A DNA stretch of 64,000 nt from Lumbricus terrestris (Eukaryota > Annelida > Clitellata > Crassiclitellata > Lumbricidae). The position numbers were made by a program, and so were the translations under genes. Below are positions 10,644 through 22,747 of this stretch, in pieces (position 1 is the first letter of the stretch; each line of letters opens with the position of its first letter). The notes beneath the pieces were generated by a model. The model was given only the letters and a program-made list of their open reading frames with translations, ran no database searches and was not told the origin of the DNA. The stretch lies in contig OX457040.1 in the NCBI GenBank assembly GCA_949752735.1, positions 1,454,554 through 1,518,553 of the forward strand. Reading direction: 5' to 3'.

Positions 10644-13600
10644 CTATGTATGTATGTATGTATGTATGTAACTATGTATGTATGTATGTAACTATGTATG
10701 TATGTATGTATGTATGTATGTATGTATGTATGTATGTATGTATGTATGTATGTATGTATGTATGTATGTATGTATGTATGTATGTATGTATGTATGTATG
10801 TATGTATGTATGTATGTATGTATGTATGTATGTATGTATGTATGTATGTATGTATGTATGTATGTATGTATGTATGTATGTATGTATGTATGTATGTATG
10901 TATGTATGTATGTATGTATGTATGTATGTATGTATGTATGTATGTATGTATGTATGTATGTATGTATGTATGTATGTATGTATGTATGTATGTACATGTA
11001 TGTATGTATGTATGAATGTATGTAAGCTTGATGATTTTTACGTTGTTCTGTTGACAGTGACTGGTCTGCCTGTGTGGGCTGCCATAGTGGCGACTGGTGT
11101 CGTCTGTGTCTTCTATACAACCATTGTGAGTATTTGTCTTCTACATGTATCACCATTGTGAGTATTGCTCAATGCCAAACAATTCTAAGTCTCAGTCCTT
11201 AGATTGGTTCATGTGTAGAAAAACTGAATAATGACAATCTCCCATGTTACTATTACTATTACAGTGAAACCGACAAATGATAATACAAGTTACCCACTGA
11301 TTGTTTATTGTCTTCAGGGTGGCATGAAGGCTGTTATTTGGGCGGATGTATTCCAAACTGCCGTTATGATTACTGGACTATTAGCACCGATAATTCAGGT
11401 GAGTCATTGGTTTGATATTCCGCCAGGTTCACAAATCTGATAATAATTATCAGCTACTTTCCCGGAGAGCCATGGAGTAAGCGATTTCTATTGTCCTTCT
11501 GGCTTACAGGCAGGGCCGTTTTTAAGGTTCTTCGAGTGTCGGTGCAAATTGTTACAGCAGGGGCAAAGTGCCGTTCGGCAGTCTTACAAGATTAATAATC
11601 ATTTGCAAAAAATCCGCTGTTCAATGGGCTAGCCTACGTGGTTTGTCAGTTGTGGCCATTGAACAGCGCAGTGGTGGGTCAGTAAGCAAACACGCAACGT
11701 TAGTTAACTTAGTTAAATTAATGTTTTCTTACATTTACTGATTTTACAAAAGGTTTAAGTAACACCGAGACTCGCAAAAGACATTTGGCCAATGGTAACA
11801 AAACTCTCGGTTCAGGGGCATTCGGTGCACCGCACCGAATGGACCTATGTTATGTTAAACACGGCCCTGCTTACAGGAACACAACGGCGCATCATAATAA
11901 TTATGGGTTAATCACTGTGCAGGTTAATTGATTCGATCTGACGTCGTCACTGTCGTTATTGCTATTACCAATAATATTCAAAGTAGGTTGCAGACACCAC
12001 AAAACTAATATTTGTATTGAAAATTAATTATATTAATGGTAATAAGTAATGTTATTATAACGATGACAATTAATTATCGTAGGTCAATTAAAATATTCTT
12101 GTTGTTCTGGTAGTAGGCCTAAAGCTAGTTGACCAGTAGGCTAATAAAGACAATTACACAGTGTGAGAATTGCCGAGATTTTTTGAGGGGTTCCAACACC
12201 CTATTGTTTCTTAGCGTCTCGTAATAAGGTCTTCTCTTCACACCCCAAATTCACGTGGATCATAGTCTGACTCATCTCTGTTATTTTCTTTAATTCTCAT
12301 ACTGCCTTGACAACGTTACCACTGACAATAAAATACTAAAGCTGATAATAAAAATAGTCGCAGATAAGTAGGACGCAATTGTAAGCCGCTTTAGAGGCCT
12401 TCACTCTGAAATACAACGCGATCTTCGTGAGAGTGATCATAGAAACCTTGCTTTGAATATTTGGGGTAGGCTATAGTTATTGCATGTCACGTGGTGACAT
12501 GAATAATTTGTGTTGTCTAAAGTCGGCCTACACCTGAGAATAGCTCACCTAATAACTAGACTCACGAAGCCGGTTTATTTAACAGTGTCTTGTCATGCTT
12601 ACATTTCTTTTATAAACGTGGCATTGCCAGGGCATTTTCCGGGAAGGGCCTATACATGTAGAATCGTAGATGATACCATAATGTTATGTTTGTGGTGCAA
12701 CGAGTTTAAGAGTAATATGTTTGAACATTTCAATGTGATAGTGTTACATTGCAATACTAGGATACGTTGCGATAGGTTACACTTCGAAAATCTCATACAC
12801 GTAATCAAATACAGTACATTACAATCCAATTTACAATTCAATGCAATTCATTACGATGCAATTCAATACAAAGAGCAACCAACATCAGCATGATAGTTGG
12901 ATTTCAAAACAACACTCAGCCTGTTAAAATAGCGAGTTGTTGGTCCCTTAATATCCTGATGAACGTGACCTTACCGTTCTTCTTCTTTTTTCCATTTCCA
13001 CAGGGATGTATTATGACCGGAGGAATTGGAAACGCATGGAAGCGCACGGAAGACAGTGGAAGAATTGAATTCTTTGAGTAAGAATTATTCATCATGAAAA
13101 GCTCAGATCCATTAGCTACTGTCTGCTATAATAATAGAGTATGATGTCGTTACAACGTACATGTAGTTTGTCTTGCTTATATGCAAGGCTTCGTAAAAGA
13201 AATACCTTACGGATGTAAAGTAATGCAACGCATTCAAAAATTTCTGTCTAAGAACAGTGGAGCACCCATTGGAACACTCAATAGAACACCCAATGGAACA
13301 CCCAGTGGAACACCCAGTAGAACACCCAGCAAAACATCCAGTGGAACACCCAGTAGAACACCCAGTGGAACACCCAGTAGAACACCCAGCAAAACATCCA
13401 GTGGAACACCCAGTAGAACACCCAGTGGAACACCCAGTGGAAAGGTTGGCGAATCCCTTTAGCCTACCATGGGCGAGGGGCCGATGGCGGGTAGTATTCG
13501 AAAAACCATAAATTTCACTATTTCCACATCGTGACAGTTTCACAGCTCTATTCACCTGAAACCTGCAGCTGCAAAAAGTGCAACAGCGAGATCCCGTTCC

Positions 13601-16600
13601 ACACCGTCCCTGCAGGGGCTGGGGTGTGGGTGCGGGACTAAACTAAAATTTTCTGGGTCACATCTATTCACCTCAAAGCTTCCAGTTTCGCAGAGAGCCA
13701 CCATGACCACCCTAGCCACCTCTTACTCTGGGGAGGGGCGGGAGGGAAAAAACCCGAAGTTTCCCGAGCGACGTCGGGTACGGTGCCCCATATTAGGGCC
13801 ATATATAATAAAAGATAATAGGACAGTTGGCAGCTATTTTAAGGTTGCCTAATCGCACTGTATCGAACTTGCACTAGCAAATGAATTCAGCTTCTCCTGC
13901 GATTTACTCAAAGGCATTCTTTCAGAGTTGAAAAGAATTGTCTGATACATCAAACCACTTCCTCCTCAGCTGCACCTGATCTAGTTGTCTTTGGTCCAAT
14001 TATCATCAATTTTTACCGTTTGACCTTTCAATCAGACGATCAGCATAACCATGTCTCACCTGAACCACCAGTCTCATTCCGTCTAAGAATATTATTATCA
14101 ACCGTCCGAAATGGTCTCATTAAAAGCATTTTTTAAAATTATGGAAAATAAGCTGATTTGGGTGTTGAAGATATTATCCAGAGATTAGTCTTCCTACGTC
14201 GAATGTGTCGTCTAAAAACCGGATACAGGAAAATCTGCAAGAACGGAAGAAGCGTTTATGTTTTTATGCGTCCGGATATAATTTCTGGTAATTAATTATT
14301 GGACGTGAAAGTGACGTACGTGCTTTGTTATCCGCTCACCGTTGAAAGATTGTAGTGGCAGCTTCTGTCATATCAACGCAATTGACTTTTGTCGTCAGAG
14401 TGTGATTTATGTCATGAACCAATCGCAGGCTCCACTGCTATTATAACCTCAGATTAAATCATAGCCTATAAATCATGCGAATAATTGTGATATACATCAT
14501 ATGAATTGTGAGCATTTTTACGGAGCCGATGAAAACGTCCATAATCTGTAATTGCTATTTTGATAGCCTCAATCCGGATCCGACCGTTCGACACACCACC
14601 TGGACTCTTCTCATCGGAAACTTCTTCAATTGGCTTCCCAATTATTCAGTGGACCAGCAAATGATTCAGAGATACGCCTCGACAAAGAGCATGAAGCAAG
14701 CCACGATGTAAGTAAAATATTATGCCAACAGCAGATGCAAGTAATCGGTATGATCAGAGAAGACGCAAGTAATTAATGTGTCAAACTGAGATGCAAGTAA
14801 TCCATATGCCAAGAGGTGATGCAATTAATTGATATGTAAAGAGGAAATGCAAGTAATCGATTTGCAAATCGGTTACTTTTCCTGTATCTCCTCTTTACGT
14901 ATCAATTAATTGCAAGTAATAGATATGCCAAAGAGGAGATGCTCAGATGCAAGCCATTGATATGATGTGAGCAATCCAAATCTCACATATTCATATTATC
15001 TTCCTTGATTGTTTTAATTGTTAGGTTAAGCTTTTGATATAGTTTGCAACATTGTGCTCAAAGTTAATTACTATTTTATGATCTCAATGTTGCGTGCTTC
15101 AACGACTAAAGAAATATTCAAAACAAAACCATATTAAATAATAAGTCGGCCAATCAGTCTCAGTCATTTACTTACATAGGCTACATGTAACTTGGCTTTT
15201 GAGTCACGTACATGTATCTTGATTGGGTGGAGTGTTGTGCTTGTATACTGGGAAGAATACGGACTTCAATCTTTTCTCTGGAGGTTAGTGGGTACGGACC
15301 TTGTGAAAGTAGCCTACACTGAGCACATTACTCAGCGTCAACAATTCCCTTTAAGTAAGACAATATATAAATATTTTGTTATTGTACTGAATGCCACATG
15401 AAACCAGCCAGTCAACAATCCACTAATAACTGATTTAATAGGCAGTCAACCAAAGACTTATATAGCCAGTGCAAATACGTAGCCTACTCACTCATTCAAT
15501 CAGGCTGTCAGTGTTTCAGTCAGTCATTGAGCAAATTATAGCCAGTAATTCTGCTCACATTAAATCGGCAATTTCCCATTTCGTTCGCAGAGCTCTTTTA
15601 CTCAACGTACCTGCGATACTTCTGATGATAACGTTGAGCTCATTACTCGGGGTTGTCATGTACGGATACTATGCTCCAATGAAGTGCGATCCATTCAAGA
15701 GCGGACGTGTTAAAGACCCAAATCAGGTAACTGTTATCAATCAATCAATCAATCAATCAGTCACTTAATCAGTATCAATAGCCAGTAAACAGATGCAATT
15801 ACATTAAAAGTATACAACTGATAGCATTCAATAATTATTTAATGACAGCTGTTGTGTACTTTATTATTCGAATATAATGTAGGCCTAATGACTTGCTAAG
15901 TATAGGCCTGCTTATTATTGTTAAACTAAAAGTTTAACGAAATCTTATAACTTCAACAGCCGTTGACGTCTTTACAGGTAATAATAGATTAAATTGTATT
16001 TCTGTTTTTTTCATCGATTTTCCCTTCATTCGACGATTCATATTTTACTTGGTACTTAGTCCTTCCCGTGCAGGTCTGCACATCGGGCAACGCATCTCCT
16101 CCACTCCTCCCGGCCCATCGCCAGCTCCCTGGCTTCGTCCCAAGCCAAGACATCTCCAAACGCCTCAAATCGTCTCTAACCGTGGCCAGCCAGTTCTTTC
16201 GTTGTCCTTCTGTCTTCCTTCTTTCAGTGACAATGATCAATAAAAACTCTCAAAATATAATCAAGTAATCACATTTAAGGCAATGACGTCAATTAATAGC
16301 TCAAATAATGCAATAGCTGTAAACAAACCACTCTCAACGCACGTAGCCTACTAGATAGCCTATGGATTGGATAGCTGAAATAATAGATGTTAATTAGTCA
16401 CTCTTAGATCCTCTAATAGCTTTTGCTTTCTTGACAGTTGGCACCGAGATTCGTAATGGACATCTTCTACTTCGCACCTGGGATACCTGGTCTCTATCTT
16501 GCCAGTCTCTTCGCAGGTTCTCTCAGGTGAGCTGCATTCTTTTATGCTCAGGTTGGCAGGTTCAAGGTTCTCTCAGGTAGGCTGCTGTCAGATTCCAAGT

Positions 16601-19600
16601 ATGTGGAATCCGATTAAGAGGGACATGAATATCGTGTAGGGAGTTTAGATCAGAATCTGTTATCAGGACTAGCAGGATAAGTTATGCGATCGCTGAGTTC
16701 GTGGTGAATTTTTAGATTCATCTACCGACGGAACCAGGGACTAATAGCAAAAAATAGAACATCCCACGCGCTCCATTACGTTTTACCTGTAGCCTATTTA
16801 TAATAAACTGGAGCAGTAATGGGACCAATTCGAACGTATTAATATTATACTTGGCTAAAGAATCGTTCGGCGGAGATAGTAGCCACTGTCCGTTAATGCT
16901 TTGCGGTGAAGCTTAGTTTACTGTGTTGAAGAGTAAGGGGAATTGGTGGAGACAATAATTACTGAAGAAGGGAGGCGTATTGGTAAGTGGACAATTTGAC
17001 GAAGGCCACTGGTTTACTAGACAGCATTGATGTATGAAATACATTGCTGGGAAGAATGCATGTAGATTGGTCAAGTGTTTGTGAGATGAAAATGCTGAAG
17101 GTAGAGCCTGTCTTGTCGCTTCAAGAATTTATTCGTGTTTTCTTTAGTTCCGTCTCGTCGATGTTGAACGCCTTGGCGACTGTTATCTGGGAAGACATCT
17201 TCAAAATGTTTCAACCAGCGAGAGAAGCTTCAGACAAGACTGCCACGATCGCAACTAAACTCCTAAGTAAGCGCCTTGAAATTAGTCAGATATTTAGACG
17301 CCTTTTGTAATTGGTGCAAATAAACGGTTGTCGGTCATTCATTCATTCATTCAGAAAACTTACATAGCGCTCCTTCAAGAAGCCTACTCAGATCCGCTCC
17401 CAGCCCAGCCACGGCTGAAAAGATAGGTTTTGAACAACTGGTTGACAACAGGCAAATTATTTCGAGGTAGTAAGCATACTGCAAGCGGGTGTCCATTCCA
17501 TGTGGACGGCCCAACAACCGAGAAGGGTCGACGCTGTCTGGTAGCAGAGCGGGTTCGAGGGACCAGCAGCTCCCCATTGGTCGAAGAGCGTAAAGCTCGA
17601 CGGGAGGCTATGTCAGAGGCAGGGCGACAGATATCAGATAAGTCGGTTTTTGATTAGTCATTTTTGTTATAGATCTATTAGGCCTACATGTACTTGTTTA
17701 AAAGTGATATTTAATGAGTTATCCGGCATCTAGACATAGAAAATGACTAAATTTGTTATTGGATACCGATATTAGTGAAAAGCAGCACACTATAATATTG
17801 TTATGTGCTCATTGTTTACAGCTTAATCGTTGAAAGTAACTCATGGCACTGCGCGTAATAGAATAGATCCATTGTTTTTTCTATTGTTTCTTTTTTTCAT
17901 TCATTCTCTATGCATGACATTGTGTCGACCAACTGTGCAATGAATTGAAATTCGATACGTTGCTTTTCTTTGAAGGTGTCGTCTTTGCTGGTAGTGGAAT
18001 GGGAATGGCTTACGTCTTCAGCAAAGTCGGTGGAACAATTCTTCAGGCAGGTTGCATTAACCGCTGAGTTTGTTCGTCCATGAGAATGCATTTGTCGCCA
18101 GAGCCAGCTTTCAGTTGCTGCTGATAAATGTCGAAAAAATAGGAACATAAGAATAGTCTTTATTTGACCAATTGTTGCTATTTGAAATTTGCCACTTTTG
18201 GAATCTTTCTGTCCGCCTGTTTGTATGTCTGTGTGTATGTCTGTGTGTATGTATGTGTGTATGTCTGTCTGCATGTCTGTCTGTGTGTATGTCTGTGTGT
18301 ATGTCTGTATGTATGTCTGTCTGTATGTCTGTCTGTATGTCTGTTCTTAATTTCCTTCTTTGCCTTTTTTTGACAATTGTGTTTTGTCCCTTCTAAAACA
18401 TATCTTAAGGCGCTTATGCACTAAATGAATCAGATCCATGCAAAAGGTTGATCGAGACAGTTTGATAGGTTCCCATCTTTGATTATTCATTGTCATGTCT
18501 CGATTCGATAGAAATTACGCGTGACTAGAAACCACGATGCAGTAGTTTCAAATTAAAACGTAATAAAGTTGTCTATATTATTTTACATTAAATTTTTATA
18601 ATTTACCGTGTTGTTTTTTCTTTCAGATGTCGCTGGCCTTCAATGGAGCGGCAGTTGCTCCCATATTTGGAATCTTCATGCTGGGATTGTTCTTTCCATA
18701 TGCAAACTGGATCGTAAGAATCTTTCTATTGTTCTGCAACAGTACTTCTGGAGCACAGCTTTTGGGATATTAATAGCAATATTGTCATACAGCTCTGAGA
18801 TAATTATTATTAGTAATATTGACGCGCCGCGTTGGGGATATTCATAGCAATATTGTCGTACAACTTTGGGGATATTAATAGCAATATTTTCGTTGGACGT
18901 TTCGTTTCCTTTCCTTTCTGAAATACTGAAAAAGTTCTTAGTCTGTTAATTATATCCAATTGTATTCTAATTTACATTACTGGTCGGTTGGAATGGCAGA
19001 AGGGCTAATTTCACCCGGGCAGAGCTACAGAAATTAGTTTTGAAACACGTGAAAGGTCATGAAAACATTCATAATAATATTATAGTAATAGTTAATATTT
19101 TTATTGATAATTTACCATTGCATAATGATACAGATTTAACACTAATCCTAAGAAAACCTAACATTAAAACTAAGAAAATGGGAAGTCAAAAAAAGATACA
19201 AAGTTCGGTTAATTAATTTGGGGAATGCTAAGACCTGTGTTATTGTAGGGAGCTCTTGTCGGTGGAGTCATTGGCTTCGCCTTACCGATGTGGATCAGCA
19301 TAGGAGCCGCTGTGGTAAAGCCGCCCATCTACAAACCGATGTACTATGACGTCGAATGTTGCGAAGTCATTCCAAGCAACTTCACTTCATTATATTTCTC
19401 GACGGATTTCAACACTACGACTACCACCACCACTGATCCAGAAGTGTACGATTTACTTGCTCACCCGTGTCTGCTAGAAGGTTTTTTTTAGTTTTGCGAT
19501 GCATTTAGGATATCATCTTCGACATCCAACATTATTTCATTCTTGTTAATTATTCATGTTCTTATCCTGAAAATGCTGAGCTCTCGACAGGGCCTAGCTA

Positions 19601-22308
19601 GGCTGTTTGCGTACTGCTTGTAATGTAATGTAAATGGTAATTTATGTTGCGCCGCTCACAGCCGAGATCATTCAGTAGCCCTCCCCGTGCGAGAACCCCG
19701 AGAGAGAAAAGAGCCTTTAGAAGAAAAAGAGAGATGTAGCTATAGCGATCTAGAAAGAAGAGTCCTACGCACGCAGAGTGGTGGGAATGGAATTCCATAA
19801 GGAGGGCCCAATGAAGGCAGGGGATCGAGTTTGAGCAATAGGCCTAGACTAAGTGGTCCTTGCTCGTGGGCAGACCTGTCCATACTCCATAGCACAGAGA
19901 GGTGGACGAGAAGATAAAGAAAGAAAAGAATGGCTAATAATAGCATAGCTACTAATAATATGGCTAATAGGCTAATAAAATAGCTATTAATAATCGGGCT
20001 AATAATAAAATAGCTATTAATAATATGGCTAATAATAAAATAGCTAATAATAATATGGCTAATCATATTATTAATATGTTATGTTTGCAAAACAGGTCCG
20101 GCGTCGCGCAGCTGTACATGTTATCCTATCTCTGGTACACAATTCTCGGAATACTAACAACAATTATCGTTGGACTCTTGGTCAGCTTCTTAACAGGTAG
20201 ACCATTGTTCCTGTGAATGTCCATAGGACTGCATAAAATAGATATGCTTGCGAGTTTGTATGCGTGAACCTAAGCTGAGCTTTATTTGTGTACATGTATG
20301 TTCATGTAAGTTATGCGTTTTAGAGCAAATGTACGCATGTGTAGGGTACATAATTATATCATTCTCGATAATATACAATCATGAACGTGTTTATAGCTTA
20401 TAATAATTATGTGTGTATGTCGGATTTTCAATAATAGAAATTTGTTTCAGGTGTATGCAACTATGCACGATATATTTATGTATCTAGTTCTGGATATTAT
20501 GATGTTCATTGATTGATTGATTTATTTATTTATTTTATGGACTTACATAGTGGCCTTTCAAGAAGCCTACTCAGGAGCGCTCCCAGCCCACCTTGTGTGC
20601 TAATAAGCTTACTCATTGTATGTATGAATCTTTTGACACGCGAACTTCGTTCTGCGTAACTTTAGTTTTAACATGAATGAACAGACTATTCTAGTTATTA
20701 ACTTCTGTCTTGCGTCATTACTTATAGGAAATAAGATCCGCAAGTGAGTTTACCAGCGGTGTGATCTATTACAAGAAACCTATGAACTTTCAGTGTCTGG
20801 GTATCGTACCATGGCTTATAGCCTAAACTAATGTCTGCGTTTGTCAACTTAATTGTTGCACTGCGTTGCAGGTTACACAAAACCAACGGATGTCAACCCG
20901 AAACTTCTCATTCCTTACTTCGATACGTTCTGGTGTTGTTTCCCGGAATCATGTCTATCGATATTCAGATGCGGAGTCGACTACAGCAAGGTAGACGCCT
21001 TCCCTATACGCCGCCAGGGGTACATTTATGTACGTCCATATAGGCAACGAGTTGTAACAGTTGTAACTCAATGTAAAGTCTTGGTTTAACTTGATACAGT
21101 AGAATTAAAATCTTCCAAAGGAAGTGGTAGCAGCTAAGTCGAAAATCATTTCCAGTGAACGAGAACAGTTGAGAAGCAGGGTTGAAAGTTATTCGGTACC
21201 GTCCAAAGGGGATACAATATCAGCCAAGATTTCAGCCCGAATACGTGAGAAAAGTTTATTCCTCGCAGATCTGAAGGACCCGTAGTTTAGAAAGGAAAGT
21301 GCAAGTGAGAACGCCCGTGTACTTTCGTAAATCGGAACCTTACTCTAGGTAGCTTCTAAGTAGCACTGCTCAACCACGAATATTCTCTTACTTGCTAATT
21401 CCGATGGAAGCGAGAATAAGACAACACCGGATGGTGCAATCACCACACGTGTCATACTCTTACGGACAACCCTTTCGACTCAACGCAGCGCTCGTGAATA
21501 AGCTGGTGCCCCGCGCTTGACTTTCGAGTAGCGCTTTAGAAGGATTACGATTACTATTACGAATACGTGCTGTTCCATTACTCGCCCCAAATGAGGAAGT
21601 CAGAGCGCTCTCTCGTGCAAGGGTAAACAATAGAGTTCGCCCTGCAGTGGGGGACGATCGGTTCTTATTCGAATGACACATTCCGATTATTATTCATGTC
21701 TTTGAATGTAGTATTGTAGACACTACGTGCTTTTGAGTAATGTCGTTTGTTTGTACACCAGAATCAGGTCTGAAACGGATAACTAGCCTAAAGAGAATTT
21801 CATGCGTACATGTTTACTTAACTGCAGGAGAGTATGGCTCAAATAATTATAGGCCTACAGCAAACTTACGCAACAGTTCAAAGACTGAATACCGGTAGTT
21901 CAACAATACTGCTTTAGGCTATTGCATGGCAATGTTTTTGCCAATAATATATACTGGGCTGAAAATTAACGAGACTTGACTTCAATAGTTCGAACGTTTT
22001 TTTCTTTTCTTGCGCAGGTGGAGGATTCCGATTCCAATTCGGATAACGTGGATCAGACGAAATGTGCGGACATGTTTCACGACATTCCTTCTGTCTATCC
22101 CGAGGTTCAAGTTGACTCCGATGAAAGTGACTGTAATAAAACACCGGATGATGCAGTCACCACAAGTGTCATAGACTCAAATGATCAACCACCTGTTTTG
22201 AGAAGGAACTCCAGTCATTCCGTATCCAATCACCGTAACACCGGATGCGACAACAACACCTACGAATATTCCGACAGACCTAAAAAAGTGAAAATTTCAG
22301 AAGTATGA
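8377..22308 (+). CDS. slc5a8-like: SLC5-family sodium/monocarboxylate symporter-like, copy 1, exons 2-16
   Basis: Exons: 8377-8445, 9551-9602, 11058-11125, 11318-11398, 13004-13077, 14567-14707, 15591-15726, 16438-16526, 17148-17266, 17976-18046, 18627-18713, 19249-19445, 20096-20196, 20872-20990, 22018-22308 (stop TGA 22306-22308). These give 564 codons without a frame break and align exon for exon with copies 2 and 3. Key motifs are YLEIRYKSRAVRVLG, GGMKAVIWADVFQ (family hallmark), QQMIQRYASTKSMKQAT and AGSLSSVSSMLNALA (the TM8-like Na+-site region). An acidic-Cys segment (FWCCFPESC) follows the last membrane span, and the tail ends in SEV. By family, it would carry small monocarboxylates or similar anions with Na+ across the plasma membrane. 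Exon 1, which holds the start codon and first spans in the other copies, was not found between 1 and 8376. Intron 11 uses a GC donor (18047). Substrate cannot be read from sequence; SLC5A5, A6 and A12 are alternatives. Confidence 0.88.
9099..9154. repeat. (TCA)n microsatellite
   Basis: About 18 uninterrupted TCA units lie in intron 2 of copy 1. The serine-rich open frame over it is an artefact. Confidence 0.95.
10240..11025. repeat. (TATG)n array of about 785 bases
   Basis: A nearly pure TATG tetranucleotide run lies in intron 3 of copy 1, ending 33 bases before exon 4. Breaks include TATATG near 10510, GCATG near 10576 and three TAACTATG variants at 10641-10696. It creates long open frames of repeating YVCM (and THTYI on the complement), which are not genes. 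Confidence 0.97.
11511..11869. mobile_element. hAT-like MITE with perfect 8-base target duplication
   Basis: The 359-base element begins CAGGGCCGTTTTTAA and ends TTAAACACGGCCCTG, which are near-perfect inverted ends. The flanking octamer CTTACAGG is identical on both sides (11503-11510 and 11870-11877). Eight-base duplications and CAG...CTG ends are hAT hallmarks. There is no transposase; it is non-autonomous. It lies in intron 5 of copy 1. Confidence 0.88.
13255..13445. repeat. 12-base minisatellite
   Basis: About 15 units of GGAACACCCAGT-type sequence lie in intron 6 of copy 1. Variants AGAACACCCAGC and AAAACATCCAGT form a 60-base higher-order repeat. The TPSGTPSR-type open frames across it are by-products. 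Confidence 0.95.
14700..14960. repeat. degenerate GCAAGTAAT repeat with large imperfect palindrome
   Basis: Directly after exon 7 of copy 1, a roughly 33-base unit containing ATGCAAGTAAT recurs several times. Between about 14818 and 14910 the arms TGCAATTAATTGATATG and its near-complement face each other and could form a long hairpin. Confidence 0.7.
17330..17645 (-). mobile_element. CR1-like LINE 3' end
   Basis: On the plus strand a (ATTC)n tail is followed by ACATAGCGCTCCTTCAAG and GCTCCCAGCCC. This is the reverse complement of a non-LTR 3' end that recurs throughout the window. It follows exon 10 of copy 1. Only the 3' untranslated part and perhaps the last codons remain. Confidence 0.6.
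18218..18345. repeat. TCTG/TATG low-complexity array
   Basis: Mixed TCTGTGTGTATG and TCTGTCTGTATG units lie in intron 11 of copy 1. No coding meaning. Confidence 0.9.
19920..20075. repeat. AT-rich tandem repeat abutting exon 14
   Basis: Units of GGCTAATAATAAAATAGCTATTAA type run to about 20 bases before the exon 14 acceptor (20095) of copy 1. The acceptor there has only a weak pyrimidine tract. Confidence 0.75.
20510..20600 (-). mobile_element. CR1-like LINE 3' tail fragment
   Basis: (GATT)/(TTTA) tail, then ACATAGTGGCCTTTCAAG and GCGCTCCCAGCCC, in intron 14 of copy 1. Same family as 17330-17645. Confidence 0.6.
21440..21570 (+). mobile_element. LINE/SINE 3' tail with GATTAC repeats
   Basis: The stretch CTCAACGCAGCGCTCGTGAA...GCGCTTTAGAA...GATTACGATTAC matches the 3' end of the LINE at 31620-33195 and a copy at 29545-29745. 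It lies in intron 15 of copy 1. Confidence 0.65.
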
Positions 22309-22411
22309 CCGACTCAGAACTGCGGTCTATAACCGTGTTGTTCACCTAAATATATTCGGATCCGTTGTAGCCTCAGAATGCACTTTTATCATCCAAATCG
22401 TTTTCTCAATA

Positions 22412-22522
22412 GTAGGACCATTCCCAGAACAATAGGAAGACTATTCCCAGATCAATAGGAGGGCTATTCCCAGATCAATATAAGGACTATTCCCAGATCA
22501 ATAGGAGGACTATTCCCAGATC
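22412..22522 (+). repeat. about 21-base tandem repeat in the 3' flank of copy 1
   Basis: Five imperfect units of the form AGGACTATTCCCAGATCAAT begin about 100 bases after the stop codon. They may lie within the 3' untranslated region. A candidate AATAAA poly(A) signal occurs much further on, at 23045-23050. Confidence 0.8.
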
Positions 22523-22704
22523 CACAACAGGGAGCTGTATTCATCCTAACAAATTATTACCATCGCCTGAGCATTTTTTGCACGACGCCGAGAACAAATT
22601 TATTTTTACTAGCACCCTTAAATACAGCTACCCGTGCACTAGACAATGACTGGATTTTTATAAAAACAATAACAATGTCTATCATTATTATTTTGTTTTA
22701 AATA

Positions 22705-22705
<1 letters not shown>

Positions 22706-22747
<42 letters not shown>
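22706..22747. repeat. (TTA)n microsatellite
   Basis: About 14 units lie in the spacer between copies 1 and 2. Confidence 0.95.

Noticed and set aside
9839..11161. Long open frames of repeating YVCM or HTYI
   Set aside because: They are translations of the (TATG)n array, whose units leave several frames open; the same occurs at 43562-43998.
13112..13555. Open frames with TPSGTPSR or Cys/Gly/Ser repeats on both strands
   Set aside because: They come from the 12-base minisatellite within intron 6 of copy 1; no splice or similarity support.
18046..18052. GT donor four bases after the GC donor in copy 1 intron 11
   Set aside because: Using it would add four bases and break the frame; copies 2 and 3 have no GT at that place.
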